Below are positions 8,892-18,704 of a DNA stretch of 64,000 nt, piece by piece. The notes under the pieces were generated by a model that saw only the letters and a list, made by a program, of their open reading frames with translations, had not been told where the DNA came from and searched no databases. The stretch's first letter is position 1. The number at the start of each line of letters is the position of its first letter. Source of the stretch: Phycisphaerales bacterium (GTDB lineage: Bacteria; Planctomycetota; Phycisphaerae; Phycisphaerales; SM1A02); the NCBI GenBank assembly GCA_030748575.1, contig JASMLR010000010.1, forward strand, positions 23,545 to 87,544. The letters are read 5' to 3'. Both the position numbers and the translations under genes were made by a program.

Positions 8892-8907
8892 ACAGGTGTA
8901 GAGAACG

Positions 8908-9558
8908 ATGATTGATCTTCCCGTACTCAACAAATCGGGCAAGCAGGTTGACACCCTTGCCATCGACGAAACCGCACTCGGAAACGAGGTGCGCCCCGAC
9001 CTGCTGAAGCAGGCCTACGTCATGTATCACGCGAACCGTCGTCAGGGCTCCGCCCGGACGAAGAGTCGTGGCATGGTGGAAGGCTCGACTCGCAAGTTGT
9101 ACCGCCAGAAGGGGACCGGCAACGCTCGCGTTGGCAATGCCCGCACGGTCGTTCGCAAGGGTGGTGGTGTGGCCTTCGCAAAGACCAAGACCACTGAGAC
9201 CTTCCGCAAGAAGATGCCCAAGGCCATGCGGCGTCTGGCGAATCGAAATGCCCTGCTCGCGAAACTGGTTGACGGCGAGGTCAAGTGCATCGACGCCCTG
9301 GACTTCGACGTCCCTCGCACCAAGGACATGAAGAAGGTTCTTGCCTCGTGCGGTGTGGACCGCACGTGCCTCGTTGCCCTGGACGAGGAGAACCGCAACG
9401 CAGCCATGTCCGCCCGCAACCTCGCGGACGTGGACATCATCCGCATCGACCAGCTCAATGCGTTCGAAATGCTCAATCACCGGTACCTGCTCGTGGACCG
9501 CGCTTCACTCGAGGCGTGGCTCGCTGCGGATGCCTCTGCAGATCAGGAGGCCGCGTGA
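8908..9558 (+). CDS. rplD: 50S ribosomal protein L4
   Basis: The 216-residue product has the L4 globular domain with the long loop that lines the exit tunnel (the STRKLYRQKGTGNARVGNARTV region). The N-terminus starts with DLPVLNKSGKQV, usual for L4 or L1e proteins. The stop codon overlaps the ATG of rplW by one base, so the pair is translationally coupled. Confidence 0.96.
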   Translation: MIDLPVLNKSGKQVDTLAIDETALGNEVRPDLLKQAYVMYHANRRQGSARTKSRGMVEGSTRKLYRQKGTGNARVGNARTVVRKGGGVAFAKTKTTETFRKKMPKAMRRLANRNALLAKLVDGEVKCIDALDFDVPRTKDMKKVLASCGVDRTCLVALDEENRNAAMSARNLADVDIIRIDQLNAFEMLNHRYLLVDRASLEAWLAADASADQEAA

Positions 9559-9836
9559 TGCGAAACACAGACGTCATCCGTCGCCCGATCGTGACTGAAA
9601 AGTCAACATGGGAGGCCTCTGAGCACAATCGGTACGCCTTCGAGGTCGATCGTTCTGCCAGTAAGCCGGACGTTCGCACCGCGGTGCAGGAACTCTACGG
9701 CGTTCGCGTGCTGGAAGTCGCCATTCAGAACCGTAAGGGCCAGAGCCGACGCAACAAGTTCGGCTACTGGAAGACGAGCGACATCAAGCGGGCCATTGTG
9801 AAAATCCATCCGGAGGACCGCATCGAGCTCATCTGA
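9558..9836 (+). CDS. rplW: 50S ribosomal protein L23
   Basis: The 92-residue product (start RNTDVIRRPIVTEKS) has the family length and the VTEKS motif. L23 forms the docking site for trigger factor and SRP at the tunnel exit. The ATG at 9558 is chosen because it overlaps the rplD stop and gives the standard N-terminus; the frame is open far upstream inside rplD, but that part is only overlap. Confidence 0.95.
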   Translation: MRNTDVIRRPIVTEKSTWEASEHNRYAFEVDRSASKPDVRTAVQELYGVRVLEVAIQNRKGQSRRNKFGYWKTSDIKRAIVKIHPEDRIELI

Positions 9837-9855
9837 GGCTCGTCAGGACAGAACC

Positions 9856-10710
9856 ATGCCGATTCGAAAGTACAAGCCAACAACGCCTGGCCGACGCAAT
9901 GCCTCGGTGAACACGCACGCTGAAGTGACCAAGCGTTCACCCGAGAAGTCCCTTCTGCGTCCCCTCTCCAAGAAGGGTGGCCGCAACAATCAGGGCAAGA
10001 TCACCGTGCAGGGACGCGGCGGCGGTCACAAGCGACGGTACCGCGTGATCGACTTCAAGCGGACCAAGGACGACATGCCAGCGACGGTGGTCGGGATCGA
10101 GTACGACCCCAATCGCTCCTGCCATATCGCGCTTGTGGAGTATGAAGACGGCACTCGCCGCTACATCCTGGCGCCGGTCGGCATCAAGCCTGGCGACACG
10201 GTCCTCAGCAGCGGGTCGCAGATTGAGCCGAACGTCGGCTGCTGCATGCCGATCGAGTTCATCCCCACCGGTCTGACGCTCCACGCCGTGGAGTTTGAGC
10301 CGGGCAAGGGCGCCCGAATCTGCCGCTCAGCCGGTGTGGGCGCGAGGCTGACCAATAAGGAAGGCCGCTGGGCGACGCTGGTGCTCCCCTCGGGCGAACT
10401 CCGACAGGTATCGATCAACTGCCGGGCGACCATCGGGCAGGTTGGGAACACCGACCACCAGCTCGTCAAGCTCGGCAAGGCCGGTCGCAACCGGTGGCTT
10501 GGACGCCGCCCGAAGGTTCGCGGCGTGGCGATGAGTCACCATGACCATCCGCTCGGCGGTGGTGAGGGACGCAGCAAGGGCGGTCGTGAGCCGGCCAGCG
10601 CGTCTGGAACGAAGTCCAAGGGTGGACGCACAAGGCAGCGACGCAAGGCGTCCAATGCCCGCATCCTGCGTCGCCGCAAGAGCCGTCGTTACGGCCAGTT
10701 GAAGCTCTGA
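9856..10710 (+). CDS. rplB: 50S ribosomal protein L2
   Basis: The 284-residue product begins [16 protein letters not shown] and has the conserved C-terminal core with [21 protein letters not shown], which carries the histidine near the peptidyl transferase centre. The length is slightly above the usual 275 residues. Confidence 0.97.
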   Translation: MPIRKYKPTTPGRRNASVNTHAEVTKRSPEKSLLRPLSKKGGRNNQGKITVQGRGGGHKRRYRVIDFKRTKDDMPATVVGIEYDPNRSCHIALVEYEDGTRRYILAPVGIKPGDTVLSSGSQIEPNVGCCMPIEFIPTGLTLHAVEFEPGKGARICRSAGVGARLTNKEGRWATLVLPSGELRQVSINCRATIGQVGNTDHQLVKLGKAGRNRWLGRRPKVRGVAMSHHDHPLGGGEGRSKGGREPASASGTKSKGGRTRQRRKASNARILRRRKSRRYGQLKL

Positions 10711-10723
10711 CGGAGATATAGAG

Positions 10724-11008
10724 ATGGGACGCTCACTCAAGAAGGGCCCGTTCGTAGACGAGAAGCTCTACAACAAGGTCATGGCGCAGTCTGAAGGCGG
10801 CGCCAAGCGGCCGATTCGCACATGGGCTCGCGCCTGCACGATTGTGCCGGAGTTTGTGGGACACACCTTCCAGGTGCACAACGGCCGATCGTTCAATGAC
10901 GTCTTTGTGACTGAGGACATGGTCGGGCACAAGCTCGGCGAGTTCTCCATCACGCGGATGTTCCGTGGCCATACGAACAAGAAGGAGGGCCTGAAGTCCG
11001 GTCGGTGA
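10724..11008 (+). CDS. rpsS: 30S ribosomal protein S19
   Basis: The 94-residue product has the S19 start [14 protein letters not shown] and the conserved [16 protein letters not shown] segment. It is a head protein of the small subunit and part of the S10 operon order L2-S19-L22-S3. Confidence 0.97.
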   Translation: MGRSLKKGPFVDEKLYNKVMAQSEGGAKRPIRTWARACTIVPEFVGHTFQVHNGRSFNDVFVTEDMVGHKLGEFSITRMFRGHTNKKEGLKSGR

Positions 11009-11032
11009 TCCGACTCGGCAAGGCATTCCACC

Positions 11033-11365
11033 ATGAAGCATCAAGCAAGCCACAGATTCGCACGCATCGCGCCCCGCAAGGCGCGGCTTGTTGCGGATCT
11101 CATTCGTGGGCTCCGCGTCGACGACGCGATGAATGAGCTCGAATTCTCCAAGAAGCGGGCCGCCTGGTATCTGAAGGCGGTTCTCAAGAGCGCGATCGCC
11201 AACGCCGAGGAGCGGGACGCGGACGTCTCAAACCTGGTGGTCTGTGAGTCCCGCGTGGACGAGGGACCGACGATCAAGCGATTTCAACCGAAGGATCGTG
11301 GCCGGGCGCATCCAATCCGCAAGCGGACCAGCCATCTTCACATCGTGCTGGACGAGAGGAACTGA
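11033..11365 (+). CDS. rplV: 50S ribosomal protein L22
   Basis: The 110-residue product has the family length and the beta-hairpin segment with DEGPTIKRFQPKDRGRA that extends into the exit tunnel, plus the N-terminal ARIAPRKARLVADLIRG motif. The start codon is preceded by a weak ribosome-binding region. Confidence 0.96.
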   Translation: MKHQASHRFARIAPRKARLVADLIRGLRVDDAMNELEFSKKRAAWYLKAVLKSAIANAEERDADVSNLVVCESRVDEGPTIKRFQPKDRGRAHPIRKRTSHLHIVLDERN

Positions 11366-11368
11366 TCG

Positions 11369-12073
11369 ATGGGACAGAAGGTTCACCCATTCGGATTTCG
11401 TGTAGGCATCACTGAGGCGCACAAGTCGCGGTGGTATGCCCCGAAGGCGCTCTTTGCCGAACTGCTCGTGGAAGATCACAAGATCCGCGAGTTCGTCGAC
11501 AAGCGGCTCAACAGGACGCCGCCATTCGCCGCCGTTTCGGACATCTATCTCGAACGCACCCGTGAAGAACTCACCGTCATCGTCAAGACGGCCCGGCCCG
11601 GTCTGGTGATCGGCCCGAAGGGCGTCGAGATCGAGAAGCTGACGAGCGATCTTCAGTTGATGACCGGCCGAAAGGTGTCGGTCAAGACGGTCGAGATCCG
11701 CAGCCCTGACACAGACGCGACGCTTGTCGCTGAAGCGATCGCTGAGCAGATGAAGAAGCGGTCCAACTTCCGCCGCCTGCTCAAGCAGCGGTGCGAGTCA
11801 GCGATGCAGGCCGGCGCCAAGGGTGTTCGTATTCAGGTCTCTGGCCGGCTCGGCGGCGCAGAGATGTCCCGCAAGTTCGTGACCCGTGAGGGGTCCATTC
11901 CGTTGTCGACGCTGCAGGCCAATGTCGACTACGCCAGCGTTACGAGTTTCACCACCTACGGCGCCATCGGCGTCAAGGTCTGGATCTACAAGGGCATGTT
12001 CACCGACGCCGAAGAGGATCAAACCGAATCCAAGGCTGCAGGTGCCCGTGCACGAGCGAGAGGTCGCCGCTGA
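11369..12073 (+). CDS. rpsC: 30S ribosomal protein S3
   Basis: The 234-residue product begins GQKVHPFGFRVGI and contains the KH domain with VIGPKGVEIEKL, a variant of the GxxG loop. S3 lines the mRNA entry channel. The C-terminus carries a basic tail (GARARARGRR) longer than the minimal family end. Only three bases separate it from rplV. Confidence 0.97.
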   Translation: MGQKVHPFGFRVGITEAHKSRWYAPKALFAELLVEDHKIREFVDKRLNRTPPFAAVSDIYLERTREELTVIVKTARPGLVIGPKGVEIEKLTSDLQLMTGRKVSVKTVEIRSPDTDATLVAEAIAEQMKKRSNFRRLLKQRCESAMQAGAKGVRIQVSGRLGGAEMSRKFVTREGSIPLSTLQANVDYASVTSFTTYGAIGVKVWIYKGMFTDAEEDQTESKAAGARARARGRR

Positions 12074-12102
12074 GCCCTGCTCAGTAGTGAGGAGAACGTC
12101 CG

Positions 12103-12522
12103 ATGCCACGGATGCCCAAACGAGTCAAGTTCCGCAAGCAGATGCGCGGCAAGTTGCAGACCAAGGCTGGTCGCGGCAACTACGTCGCCTTCGGAGAGTA
12201 TGGGCTTCAGGCCCTCGAGCCGCACTGGATCAGTGCCAGGCAGATCGAGGCCGGGCGTATTGCGGCCCAGCACTTCCTGCGGCGTGAAGGCAAGGTCACG
12301 ATCCGAATCTTTCCCGACAAGCCCATCTCCAAGAAGCCGCTCGAAACGCGGATGGGGAAAGGCAAGGCGGATGTCGACTACTGGGCCGCGCGGGTTCGCG
12401 CCGGCACGGTGCTGTTCGAGATTTCGGGCGTTCCCGAGGATATGGCGAGGGCCGCAATGGCCCGCGTCGCACGCAAGATGCCGATTCGTTGCCGCTTTGT
12501 CGGCAAGAGGCTTTCGGTCTGA
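12103..12522 (+). CDS. rplP: 50S ribosomal protein L16
   Basis: The 139-residue product starts [15 protein letters not shown] and has [14 protein letters not shown] and the conserved [16 protein letters not shown] segment. L16 helps position tRNA in the A and P sites. Length and position before rpmC are standard. Confidence 0.97.
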   Translation: MPRMPKRVKFRKQMRGKLQTKAGRGNYVAFGEYGLQALEPHWISARQIEAGRIAAQHFLRREGKVTIRIFPDKPISKKPLETRMGKGKADVDYWAARVRAGTVLFEISGVPEDMARAAMARVARKMPIRCRFVGKRLSV

Positions 12523-12540
12523 CCTGGAGGCGATGAGAAG

Positions 12541-12747
12541 ATGACACCCAACGAAGTCAGAAAACTCGGGGACGATGAGATCGACATCGAGGTCGCAAGC
12601 CTCCGTCGTCGCCTCTTCGACCTTCGGTGCCAACTGGTTACCGAGAAGATTCAGCACACATCGCAGTTCGGCGACGTCAAGCGTGACATCGCCCGCCTGC
12701 TGACCGAAAAACGTGCCCGGCAGATCGCCGCGGCCGGAGGCGAATGA
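12541..12747 (+). CDS. rpmC: 50S ribosomal protein L29
   Basis: The 68-residue two-helix protein has the LRRRLFDLRCQLVTEKIQ core with the RDIARLLTEKRAR ending. It sits by the tunnel exit next to L23. The stop codon is one base before the GTG start of rpsQ. Confidence 0.93.
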   Translation: MTPNEVRKLGDDEIDIEVASLRRRLFDLRCQLVTEKIQHTSQFGDVKRDIARLLTEKRARQIAAAGGE

Positions 12748-12748
12748 C

Positions 12749-13033
12749 GTGAGCCACCTCAAGGACATCAGTGTTTCCGACAACGCGTTGCGGCGTATCG
12801 GCGTCGTTTCGGCGGCAAAGCGTGACAAGACGTGCCGCGTCTCCATCGACTTCCTGTCGCGGCATCCCAAGTACGGCAAGTACACCCGCCAGCGAACGGT
12901 GTTGCACGTCCACGACGAGGACAACGCCGCCAAGGTCGGTGACCGCGTCGAGATTGCAGAGTGCCGCCCCATCTCCAAGACCAAGTCGTGGGTCCTGCTT
13001 CGAGTCGTCGAGCAGGCTCCCGCAGCCGAGTGA
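12749..13033 (+). CDS. rpsQ: 30S ribosomal protein S17
   Basis: The 94-residue OB-fold protein has the S17 signatures [16 protein letters not shown] and [23 protein letters not shown] start at 12749, right behind the rpmC stop, is chosen because the frame upstream only overlaps rpmC and this gives a normal family length. GTG is an uncommon start among the ribosomal genes here. Confidence 0.93.
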   Translation: MSHLKDISVSDNALRRIGVVSAAKRDKTCRVSIDFLSRHPKYGKYTRQRTVLHVHDEDNAAKVGDRVEIAECRPISKTKSWVLLRVVEQAPAAE

Positions 13034-13058
13034 ACCTCCTGGAACAGGACACAGAACG

Positions 13059-13442
13059 ATGATCCAAAAGGAATCCAGAGTCGAGGTCGCGGACAACAGC
13101 GGCGCCAAGATCGTGAGCGTGATTGGTGTGCTGGGTGGTACAACCGCTCGGGGCCGTCACTCTCGACGAACCGCCGGTGTGGGCGATCAAGTCGTCTGCT
13201 CGGTGAAGAAGTCGCTTCCGAACTCGGCCGTCAAGCAGGGCGACATTGTTCGCGCTGTCATCGTCCGGACGAAGTATCCGACCCGCCGCAAGGACGGGTC
13301 CTACGTGCGGTTCGATTCGAACGCGTGCGTGCTCATCAAGGAAGGCAACCCCGCCGGGACCCGAATCTTCGGTGCGGTTGCCCGTGAACTCCGCGAGAAG
13401 AACTTCATGAAGATCGTCTCGCTCGCTTCGGAGGTGATCTGA
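13059..13442 (+). CDS. rplN: 50S ribosomal protein L14
   Basis: The 127-residue product begins [16 protein letters not shown] and ends with the [16 protein letters not shown] segment typical of L14. ATG 13059 follows the GGAACAGGA region and gives the standard N-terminus; upstream reading-frame extension overlaps rpsQ and is not part of the gene. Confidence 0.96.
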   Translation: MIQKESRVEVADNSGAKIVSVIGVLGGTTARGRHSRRTAGVGDQVVCSVKKSLPNSAVKQGDIVRAVIVRTKYPTRRKDGSYVRFDSNACVLIKEGNPAGTRIFGAVARELREKNFMKIVSLASEVI

Positions 13443-13444
13443 CC

Positions 13445-13780
13445 ATGGCCAGACACGTACGCAAAGGTGACTCGGTCGTCGTCACGGCCGGCAATGATCG
13501 CGGCAAGGTCGGCGAGATTCTCCGGGTCATCCCCGACGAGAATCGGGTCGTGGTGCAGGGTGTGAACATTCGAGTTCGCCACCTCAAGCCGACCCAGCAG
13601 AACCCCAAGGGCGGCCTTCTCCGCAAAGAGATGCCGATCCATATCAGCAATGTCAGCCCGGTCGTCGAAGGCCGTGGCAGCCGCGTGCGGTTTGAGACGC
13701 GGGAAGACGGATCGAAGGTCCGAGTTGCGGTTCGCGGCGACAAGGAGCTTTCGGTGCTGCGAGGGCCCAGGCAGGGCTGA
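13445..13780 (+). CDS. rplX: 50S ribosomal protein L24
   Basis: The 111-residue product has a KOW motif (KGDSVVVTAGNDRGKVGEIL) and the VVVQGVNIRVRHLKPTQ segment of L24, an assembly initiator of the large subunit. Two bases separate it from rplN. Confidence 0.95.
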   Translation: MARHVRKGDSVVVTAGNDRGKVGEILRVIPDENRVVVQGVNIRVRHLKPTQQNPKGGLLRKEMPIHISNVSPVVEGRGSRVRFETREDGSKVRVAVRGDKELSVLRGPRQG

Positions 13781-13802
13781 GCCCCGCGAGGAGTGATTGA
13801 AG

Positions 13803-14384
13803 ATGGTTGCCGAAACAAAAACAGCACCGAGGCTCAGGCAGCAGTACGAGGACGTCGTCGTTCCGAAGCTGCGTGAAGAGTTCTCGCTGAAGAATCCGAA
13901 TGAGATGCCTCGCTTGAGCAAGGTCCTCGTCAACAGCGGCGTGGGTCGCTTCCTCGAGAATCAGAAGCTCAAGCCGGAGATTCGTGACACGGTCATTGAC
14001 ACGCTCACGACCATCACGGGCCAGAAGCCCATCATGGTGATGGCCAAGCGGTCTGTCGCAAACTTCAAGGTTCGTGAAGGCGCACCTTCGGCGTTTGTCG
14101 TGACGCTTCGCAGTGACCGAATGTGGCACTTCGTCGATCGGCTCATGAATCTGGCAATGCCCCGAATCAAGGACTTCCGGGGCGTGAAAGACACGGCGTT
14201 CGATCAGGCCGGCAATTACTCGCTGGGCCTCACCGAGCAGGCCGTGTGGCCTGAAATCAACATGGCCCGCGTGAGTTTCACGCACGGCATGAACATCAAC
14301 ATCTGCTTTGAGCAGTCCAGCCCGGAGATGAGCCGCTTCATCCTCCGCGAGCTCGGAATGCCGTTCGCTCGGAAGGACGACTGA
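13803..14384 (+). CDS. rplE: 50S ribosomal protein L5
   Basis: The 193-residue product has the L5 motifs [14 protein letters not shown] and [22 protein letters not shown]5 binds 5S rRNA. ATG 13803 is preferred to the in-frame TTG at 13797 because a CGAGGAG ribosome-binding site lies at a better distance from it. Confidence 0.95.
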   Translation: MVAETKTAPRLRQQYEDVVVPKLREEFSLKNPNEMPRLSKVLVNSGVGRFLENQKLKPEIRDTVIDTLTTITGQKPIMVMAKRSVANFKVREGAPSAFVVTLRSDRMWHFVDRLMNLAMPRIKDFRGVKDTAFDQAGNYSLGLTEQAVWPEINMARVSFTHGMNINICFEQSSPEMSRFILRELGMPFARKDD

Positions 14385-14386
14385 AC

Positions 14387-14572
14387 ATGGCCAGCAAGCG
14401 CGTATTTGCCAGAATGAACAAGGAACCGAAGTTCTCGACCCGCAAGCGAAACCGGTGTCTTCTCACCGGCCGCAGCCGCGGTGTCTACAGGAAGTTCGGC
14501 GTCAGCCGGATCATGCTCCGCCAGCTCGCGCTGGAGGGGAAGATTCCGGGAATGCGCAAGGCCAGTTGGTGA
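14387..14572 (+). CDS. rpsN: 30S ribosomal protein S14, short zinc-free form
   Basis: The 61-residue product has exactly the length of the zinc-binding (C+) type of S14 and shares its C-terminus (IPGMRKASW). The usual two CxxC pairs are broken: only C24 is left, and positions 27, 40 and 43 are Thr, Ser and Met ([15 protein letters not shown]). It therefore cannot bind zinc in the normal way. Long zinc-free S14 proteins of about 100 residues are the common alternative; a short protein with lost ligands is less usual in bacteria. Confidence 0.93.
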   Translation: MASKRVFARMNKEPKFSTRKRNRCLLTGRSRGVYRKFGVSRIMLRQLALEGKIPGMRKASW

Positions 14573-14620
14573 GGAACGGTTTGGTGAGGTACAGGGCCCG
14601 CGGGCCTCTGGAGTGATTCA

Positions 14621-15019
14621 ATGTCGCAACAAGATCTGACAGCCGACATGTTGACCCGAATTCGAAACGCCGTGCGCAATCATGCGCCCGAGGTCATCTG
14701 TCTTGATAATCGTCTCAACCGGGGTGTTGCCCAGGTCCTCCAGGACGAGGGCTACATCGATGGCTGGGACACCGAGCAGGTTGGTGCCCGGACGCATCTT
14801 CGGGTGCGTCTGAAGTACGGACCGCGTGGCGAAGACATCATCCGGGAGATTCGCAAGGTGTCCAAGCCCGGATGTCGTGTGTACGCGGGTGTCTCGGACA
14901 TTCCGCGGCCAATGCAGGGCCTGGGGACGGCAATCGTCTCCACGAGCTCGGGTGTGATGAGCGATCGACGCGCTCGCGTCGAGCGGGTTGGCGGCGAAGT
15001 TGTCGCCATCGTGAACTGA
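14621..15019 (+). CDS. rpsH: 30S ribosomal protein S8
   Basis: The 132-residue product has the N-terminal TADMLTRIRNAVRNH and the C-terminal GTAIVSTSSGVMSDRRAR motif of S8, a primary 16S rRNA binder and, in Escherichia coli, the repressor of the spc operon. A 48-base gap separates it from rpsN. Confidence 0.96.
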   Translation: MSQQDLTADMLTRIRNAVRNHAPEVICLDNRLNRGVAQVLQDEGYIDGWDTEQVGARTHLRVRLKYGPRGEDIIREIRKVSKPGCRVYAGVSDIPRPMQGLGTAIVSTSSGVMSDRRARVERVGGEVVAIVN

Positions 15020-15039
15020 GCGTGGTGAGGTAGGTACCA

Positions 15040-15600
15040 ATGTCCCGAATCGGCAAGAAACCAATCGAAGTACCTGGCGGCGTGAAGGTCGATGTGAAGG
15101 CGAGTGATCGTCGAATCGACATCAGCGGCCCGAAGGGCTCACTCGAGTACACATGGCACGACGACGTCGACGTGGCATGGGACGAGGAAGCCAAGGCGAT
15201 CACGTGCTGTATTCGGGACGAGCGTGGGGGTGATCGATCCGCTCGCGCCCAGTGGGGCACGACCCGAAGCCGGATCCAGAACATGGTGACCGGCGTCGCG
15301 CAGGGCTACACGAAGGTGCTCAACATCGTCGGTGTCGGTTGGAATGCCAAGCCGATGGGCAAGACGTTGCAACTGAATGTCGGCTACTGCCACCCGGTCG
15401 ATCTGGCGCCTCCGGCAGGCGTCGAGTTTGCGGTCGATGGTGGTACCAAGATCACCATTTCCGGGCCAGACAAGCACGCGGTCGGCCAGTTTGCGGCCAA
15501 CGTACGCGATCAACGCCGCCCTGAGCCGTACAACGGCAAGGGCATCATCTATCAGGGCGAAACCATCATTCGCAAGCAGGGCAAGGTGTTCGGAGCCTGA
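15040..15600 (+). CDS. rplF: 50S ribosomal protein L6
   Basis: The 186-residue product begins [16 protein letters not shown] and has the duplicated L6 fold ending with [16 protein letters not shown], the family C-terminal signature. It sits near the factor-binding site of the large subunit. Confidence 0.96.
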   Translation: MSRIGKKPIEVPGGVKVDVKASDRRIDISGPKGSLEYTWHDDVDVAWDEEAKAITCCIRDERGGDRSARAQWGTTRSRIQNMVTGVAQGYTKVLNIVGVGWNAKPMGKTLQLNVGYCHPVDLAPPAGVEFAVDGGTKITISGPDKHAVGQFAANVRDQRRPEPYNGKGIIYQGETIIRKQGKVFGA

Positions 15601-15625
15601 TCCTTCCTACGAGGGAGCACACGTC

Positions 15626-15985
15626 ATGAAAAGAAACGTACAGCGAATCAAACGCCGAGTTCGCCGCAAGAAGGGCCTTCGCAGCCGCCTCATGGGCAGC
15701 CCGGATCGCCCTCGGCTGACGGTGTTCCGTAGCGCCAAGCACATCTACGCTCAGGTCATCGACGACCTCAGCGGCAAGACGCTGGCTGCAGCATCCACGA
15801 CAGAGAAAGCGACCAGTGGAAGTGGGGGCAACATTGCTGCCGCGGCCGAGGTCGGTAAACGGATCGGAGAACGAGCGGCGGCGGCTGGCGTCAGCACGGT
15901 CGTGTTCGATCGAAACGGTTTCAAGTATCACGGTCGGGTCAAGGGCCTGGCCGACGGTGCCCGCGAGGGCGGGTTGAAGTTCTGA
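15626..15985 (+). CDS. rplR: 50S ribosomal protein L18
   Basis: The 119-residue product begins [15 protein letters not shown] and contains [20 protein letters not shown] and the [20 protein letters not shown] ending typical of L18, a 5S rRNA partner. ATG 15626 is chosen on the basis of the GAGGGAG ribosome-binding site and family length; the frame continues upstream inside rplF. Confidence 0.95.
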   Translation: MKRNVQRIKRRVRRKKGLRSRLMGSPDRPRLTVFRSAKHIYAQVIDDLSGKTLAAASTTEKATSGSGGNIAAAAEVGKRIGERAAAAGVSTVVFDRNGFKYHGRVKGLADGAREGGLKF

Positions 15986-16015
15986 GCCGGGTTCCCGGCA
16001 GGCAGGTACACGTCA

Positions 16016-16633
16016 ATGGCTGAATTTCTCGAAGGATCAGGTGGAATCGAGTCGACCACGGTCGGCGTCTTCCGCACGGCGGCGACCGTCAAGGGTGGCC
16101 GGCGGTTCAGTTTCTCGTCTCTGGTGGTCGTGGGTGACCGCAACGGTCGCGTCGGTGCCGGATACGGCAAGGCGAACCAGGTGCCGCCCGCCATTGAGAA
16201 GGCGCAGAAGATCGCGAAGCGCAACATGCGTCCGTATCCCATGCAGGGTCGGACGATTCCCCATCAGGTTGAGGGTCGCTTCGGTGCATGCAGCGTTCGG
16301 CTTGTGCCGGCCTCGCCCGGTACGGGTGTTATCGCCGGTGCTTCGGTCCGCGCCGTGCTTGAAATGTTCGGCCTGCAGGATTGCCTGACCAAGTCATTCG
16401 GGTCCAACAACCCCAAGAACCTGGTCAAGGCGGTCATCGACGGTCTGTCCAAGTTGCAGAGCAAGGAAGATGTCGAGCGGCTCCGGGGCGTCACGCTCGG
16501 GAACACCGCCGTTGAAGACATGATCGCTCGTGGCTCGGCGTTCGTTGCAACGCCAGCCGCTGAGGATGGCAGCGAAGATTCTGACGAGCAGAGTGCTCAG
16601 GACCAGGCACCCCAGGAGCGCCCCGCCGAGTGA
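16016..16633 (+). CDS. rpsE: 30S ribosomal protein S5 with acidic tail
   Basis: The 205-residue product has the double-stranded RNA-binding-like S5 fold with FSSLVVVGDRNGRVGAGYGKA and the C-terminal S5 domain with NNPKNLVKAVIDGL. The family usually ends near residue 170; here about 25 further residues are rich in Glu, Asp, Gln and Ser. The next gene is rplO: rpmD (L30), usually in between, is missing. Confidence 0.95.
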   Translation: MAEFLEGSGGIESTTVGVFRTAATVKGGRRFSFSSLVVVGDRNGRVGAGYGKANQVPPAIEKAQKIAKRNMRPYPMQGRTIPHQVEGRFGACSVRLVPASPGTGVIAGASVRAVLEMFGLQDCLTKSFGSNNPKNLVKAVIDGLSKLQSKEDVERLRGVTLGNTAVEDMIARGSAFVATPAAEDGSEDSDEQSAQDQAPQERPAE

Positions 16634-16666
16634 TGCCCTTAGGGCACCTCGAGGAGATCCAGTCCC

Positions 16667-17230
16667 ATGATGATCCATGAAATCACGTCCAAGGCCGGCA
16701 AGTACAAGAGCCGCAAGCGTATCGGGCGAGGGCCCGGCAGCGGTCATGGCAAAACGTCTGGCCGCGGTCATAAGGGCGCAGGCTCAAGAAGTGGCAACCG
16801 ACGTCGGGCCTACTTTGAAGGTGGCCAGATGACCTGGGCTCGCCGCATGCCGAAGCGCGGCTTCACAAACGTCCAGTTCCGGACCGAGTATCACATTGTC
16901 AACCTCAAGACCATCTCCGAGCGATTCGCTGACGGCGATGCCGTGACGGCCGAGACCTTGAAATCCAAGGGGCTCATTCGAGACACGAAGAAGCCGGTCA
17001 AGATTCTCGGTGAGGGCGAACTGTCCGTGAAGCTTGATGTGACGGCGAACAAGCTGTCCAAGTCAGCCGAGGCCAAGATCACCGCGGCCGGCGGCACGGT
17101 CACGGTGGTGGAACTCAAGAAGTGGACCCGCGACGCCTCCGCTCCCAAGAAGACCAAGGCCGCCAAGGCGGAAACGCCGGCAGCCCCCGCGAATGAACCA
17201 GCGTCCGACACGGATGGAACTGACGACTGA
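16667..17230 (+). CDS. rplO: 50S ribosomal protein L15 with Ala/Pro/acidic tail
   Basis: The 187-residue product has the glycine-rich N-terminal extension (RIGRGPGSGHGKTSGRGHKG) and the C-terminal L15e-like domain with LDVTANKLSKSAEAKI. After about residue 155 there is a low-complexity tail first rich in Lys and Ala, then in Ala, Pro, Asp and Thr. Similar tails are present on S5 and L17. It directly precedes secY, as is usual. Confidence 0.95.
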   Translation: MMIHEITSKAGKYKSRKRIGRGPGSGHGKTSGRGHKGAGSRSGNRRRAYFEGGQMTWARRMPKRGFTNVQFRTEYHIVNLKTISERFADGDAVTAETLKSKGLIRDTKKPVKILGEGELSVKLDVTANKLSKSAEAKITAAGGTVTVVELKKWTRDASAPKKTKAAKAETPAAPANEPASDTDGTDD

Positions 17231-17270
17231 TCTCAACCGACGCTTTGCGTCACAGGAAAGTTGACCCGGC

Positions 17271-18683
17271 ATGCTCAACGCCGTTCTCAACATCTTCAGG
17301 ATTCCCGAGCTTCGCAACCGTGTGCTCTTCACGCTTGCGATGATCGCGATCTATCGCATCGGGTTCTGGATTCCGCTCGTGGGTGTCGATCAGACGCAAC
17401 TCGAGGAGCTTGCCCGCCAGTCGGCCACTGAGGCGACGGGCTTTGGGAAGCTGCTGGAGTACGTGTCCGTCTTCTCCGGCGGTTCGTTCAAGCAGTCGAC
17501 GATCTTCGGTCTGGGCATCATGCCGTACATCACGGCATCGATCATCTTCCAACTCCTTCAGTCAGCGGTCCCGCGTTTGCAGGAGTTGAAGAAGGAAGGG
17601 GCCAGCGGTCAGCAGAAGATCACCGAGTGGACGCGGTACGCCACGATCGCAATGTGCGTGATTCAGGGCTTCATGTGGATGAAGTTCCTTCAGGGCCAAG
17701 GGTTGGTTCAGCCCCAGTTCAGAACGCAGACCGGCATTCTCGTCTTCTACTTCGGTGGACTGACGGCATTGACGGCGGGCAGCGTGTTCCTGATGTGGCT
17801 GGGTGAGCAGATCGACAAGTACGGCATCGGCAACGGTGTGTCGCTCATTCTGACCGCGGGCATCGTCTCGCAAATGCCGATGGCGATTGGATGGCTTGCC
17901 AACAATGTCGACTTCTCCCTTCAGAGTGGAGAGGGTGGCGTGGGCGTTCTCGGCATACTCTTCCTGATCATTGCCTTTGTCATCGTTGTCGCAGGGTCGA
18001 TTCTGATCACCGTTGCGCAGCGACGCATACCGATCCAACAGGCCAGGCACACACGAGGACGGAGGACCTACGGCGGGCAGAAGCACTATCTGCCGTTGCG
18101 GGTCAACCACGCGGGCGTGATGCCGATCATTTTCGCCTCGTCACTCCTGATTTTCCCGTCGTCCTTCCTCGGCTATCTGGCGACGTCGGTGTCTCAGGAC
18201 TCACCGGACTGGTGGCAGAGCATTGTGTTCTTCATGAACCGGAACTTCCAGTTCGGCGAGTATCCGTACATCGTTTGTGAAATCATCCTGATCTACTTCT
18301 TCAGCTACTTCTGGACCACCGTGGTGTTCAGCCCGGACGACATGGCCCAGCAGTTGCGAGAGAACGGCAGCTTCATTCCGGGCCTGCGGCCCGGTCCGCG
18401 GACTGCCGAGTACCTCGAGACCGTGGTCGAGCGAATCACCTACGTCGGCGCCGGCTTCCTGGCGATCATCGCCGTGATCCCGTCGATGGTTGCTCGGTAC
18501 ATGGATATTCCGTTCTTCGTGTCGAGCTTCCTGGGCGGAACCGGGTTGCTCATTGTCGTGAGCGTGGGGCTGGACCTCATTCAGAGGATTGAGGCCAATC
18601 TTCTCATGCGCAACTACGCAGGATTCATCACGGGCGCAGATGCGTCCAGAAGAGGGGGCGGATCGTCGCCCTCGGGTTCATAG
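17271..18683 (+). CDS. secY: Protein translocase subunit SecY
   Basis: The 470-residue protein is the channel of the Sec translocon in the cytoplasmic membrane. Ten membrane segments can be followed; the first is LFTLAMIAIYRIGFWIPLVG, and the plug and pore region with FGLGIMPYITASIIFQLL is clear, as is the C5 loop with AQQLRENGSFIPGLRPG. Length is slightly above the usual 440. Unlike in many bacteria, adk and map do not follow; infA comes next after a 21-base gap. Confidence 0.97.
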   Translation: MLNAVLNIFRIPELRNRVLFTLAMIAIYRIGFWIPLVGVDQTQLEELARQSATEATGFGKLLEYVSVFSGGSFKQSTIFGLGIMPYITASIIFQLLQSAVPRLQELKKEGASGQQKITEWTRYATIAMCVIQGFMWMKFLQGQGLVQPQFRTQTGILVFYFGGLTALTAGSVFLMWLGEQIDKYGIGNGVSLILTAGIVSQMPMAIGWLANNVDFSLQSGEGGVGVLGILFLIIAFVIVVAGSILITVAQRRIPIQQARHTRGRRTYGGQKHYLPLRVNHAGVMPIIFASSLLIFPSSFLGYLATSVSQDSPDWWQSIVFFMNRNFQFGEYPYIVCEIILIYFFSYFWTTVVFSPDDMAQQLRENGSFIPGLRPGPRTAEYLETVVERITYVGAGFLAIIAVIPSMVARYMDIPFFVSSFLGGTGLLIVVSVGLDLIQRIEANLLMRNYAGFITGADASRRGGGSSPSGS

Positions 18684-18704
18684 GAGGTCCGCAGGGACGC
18701 ACGT

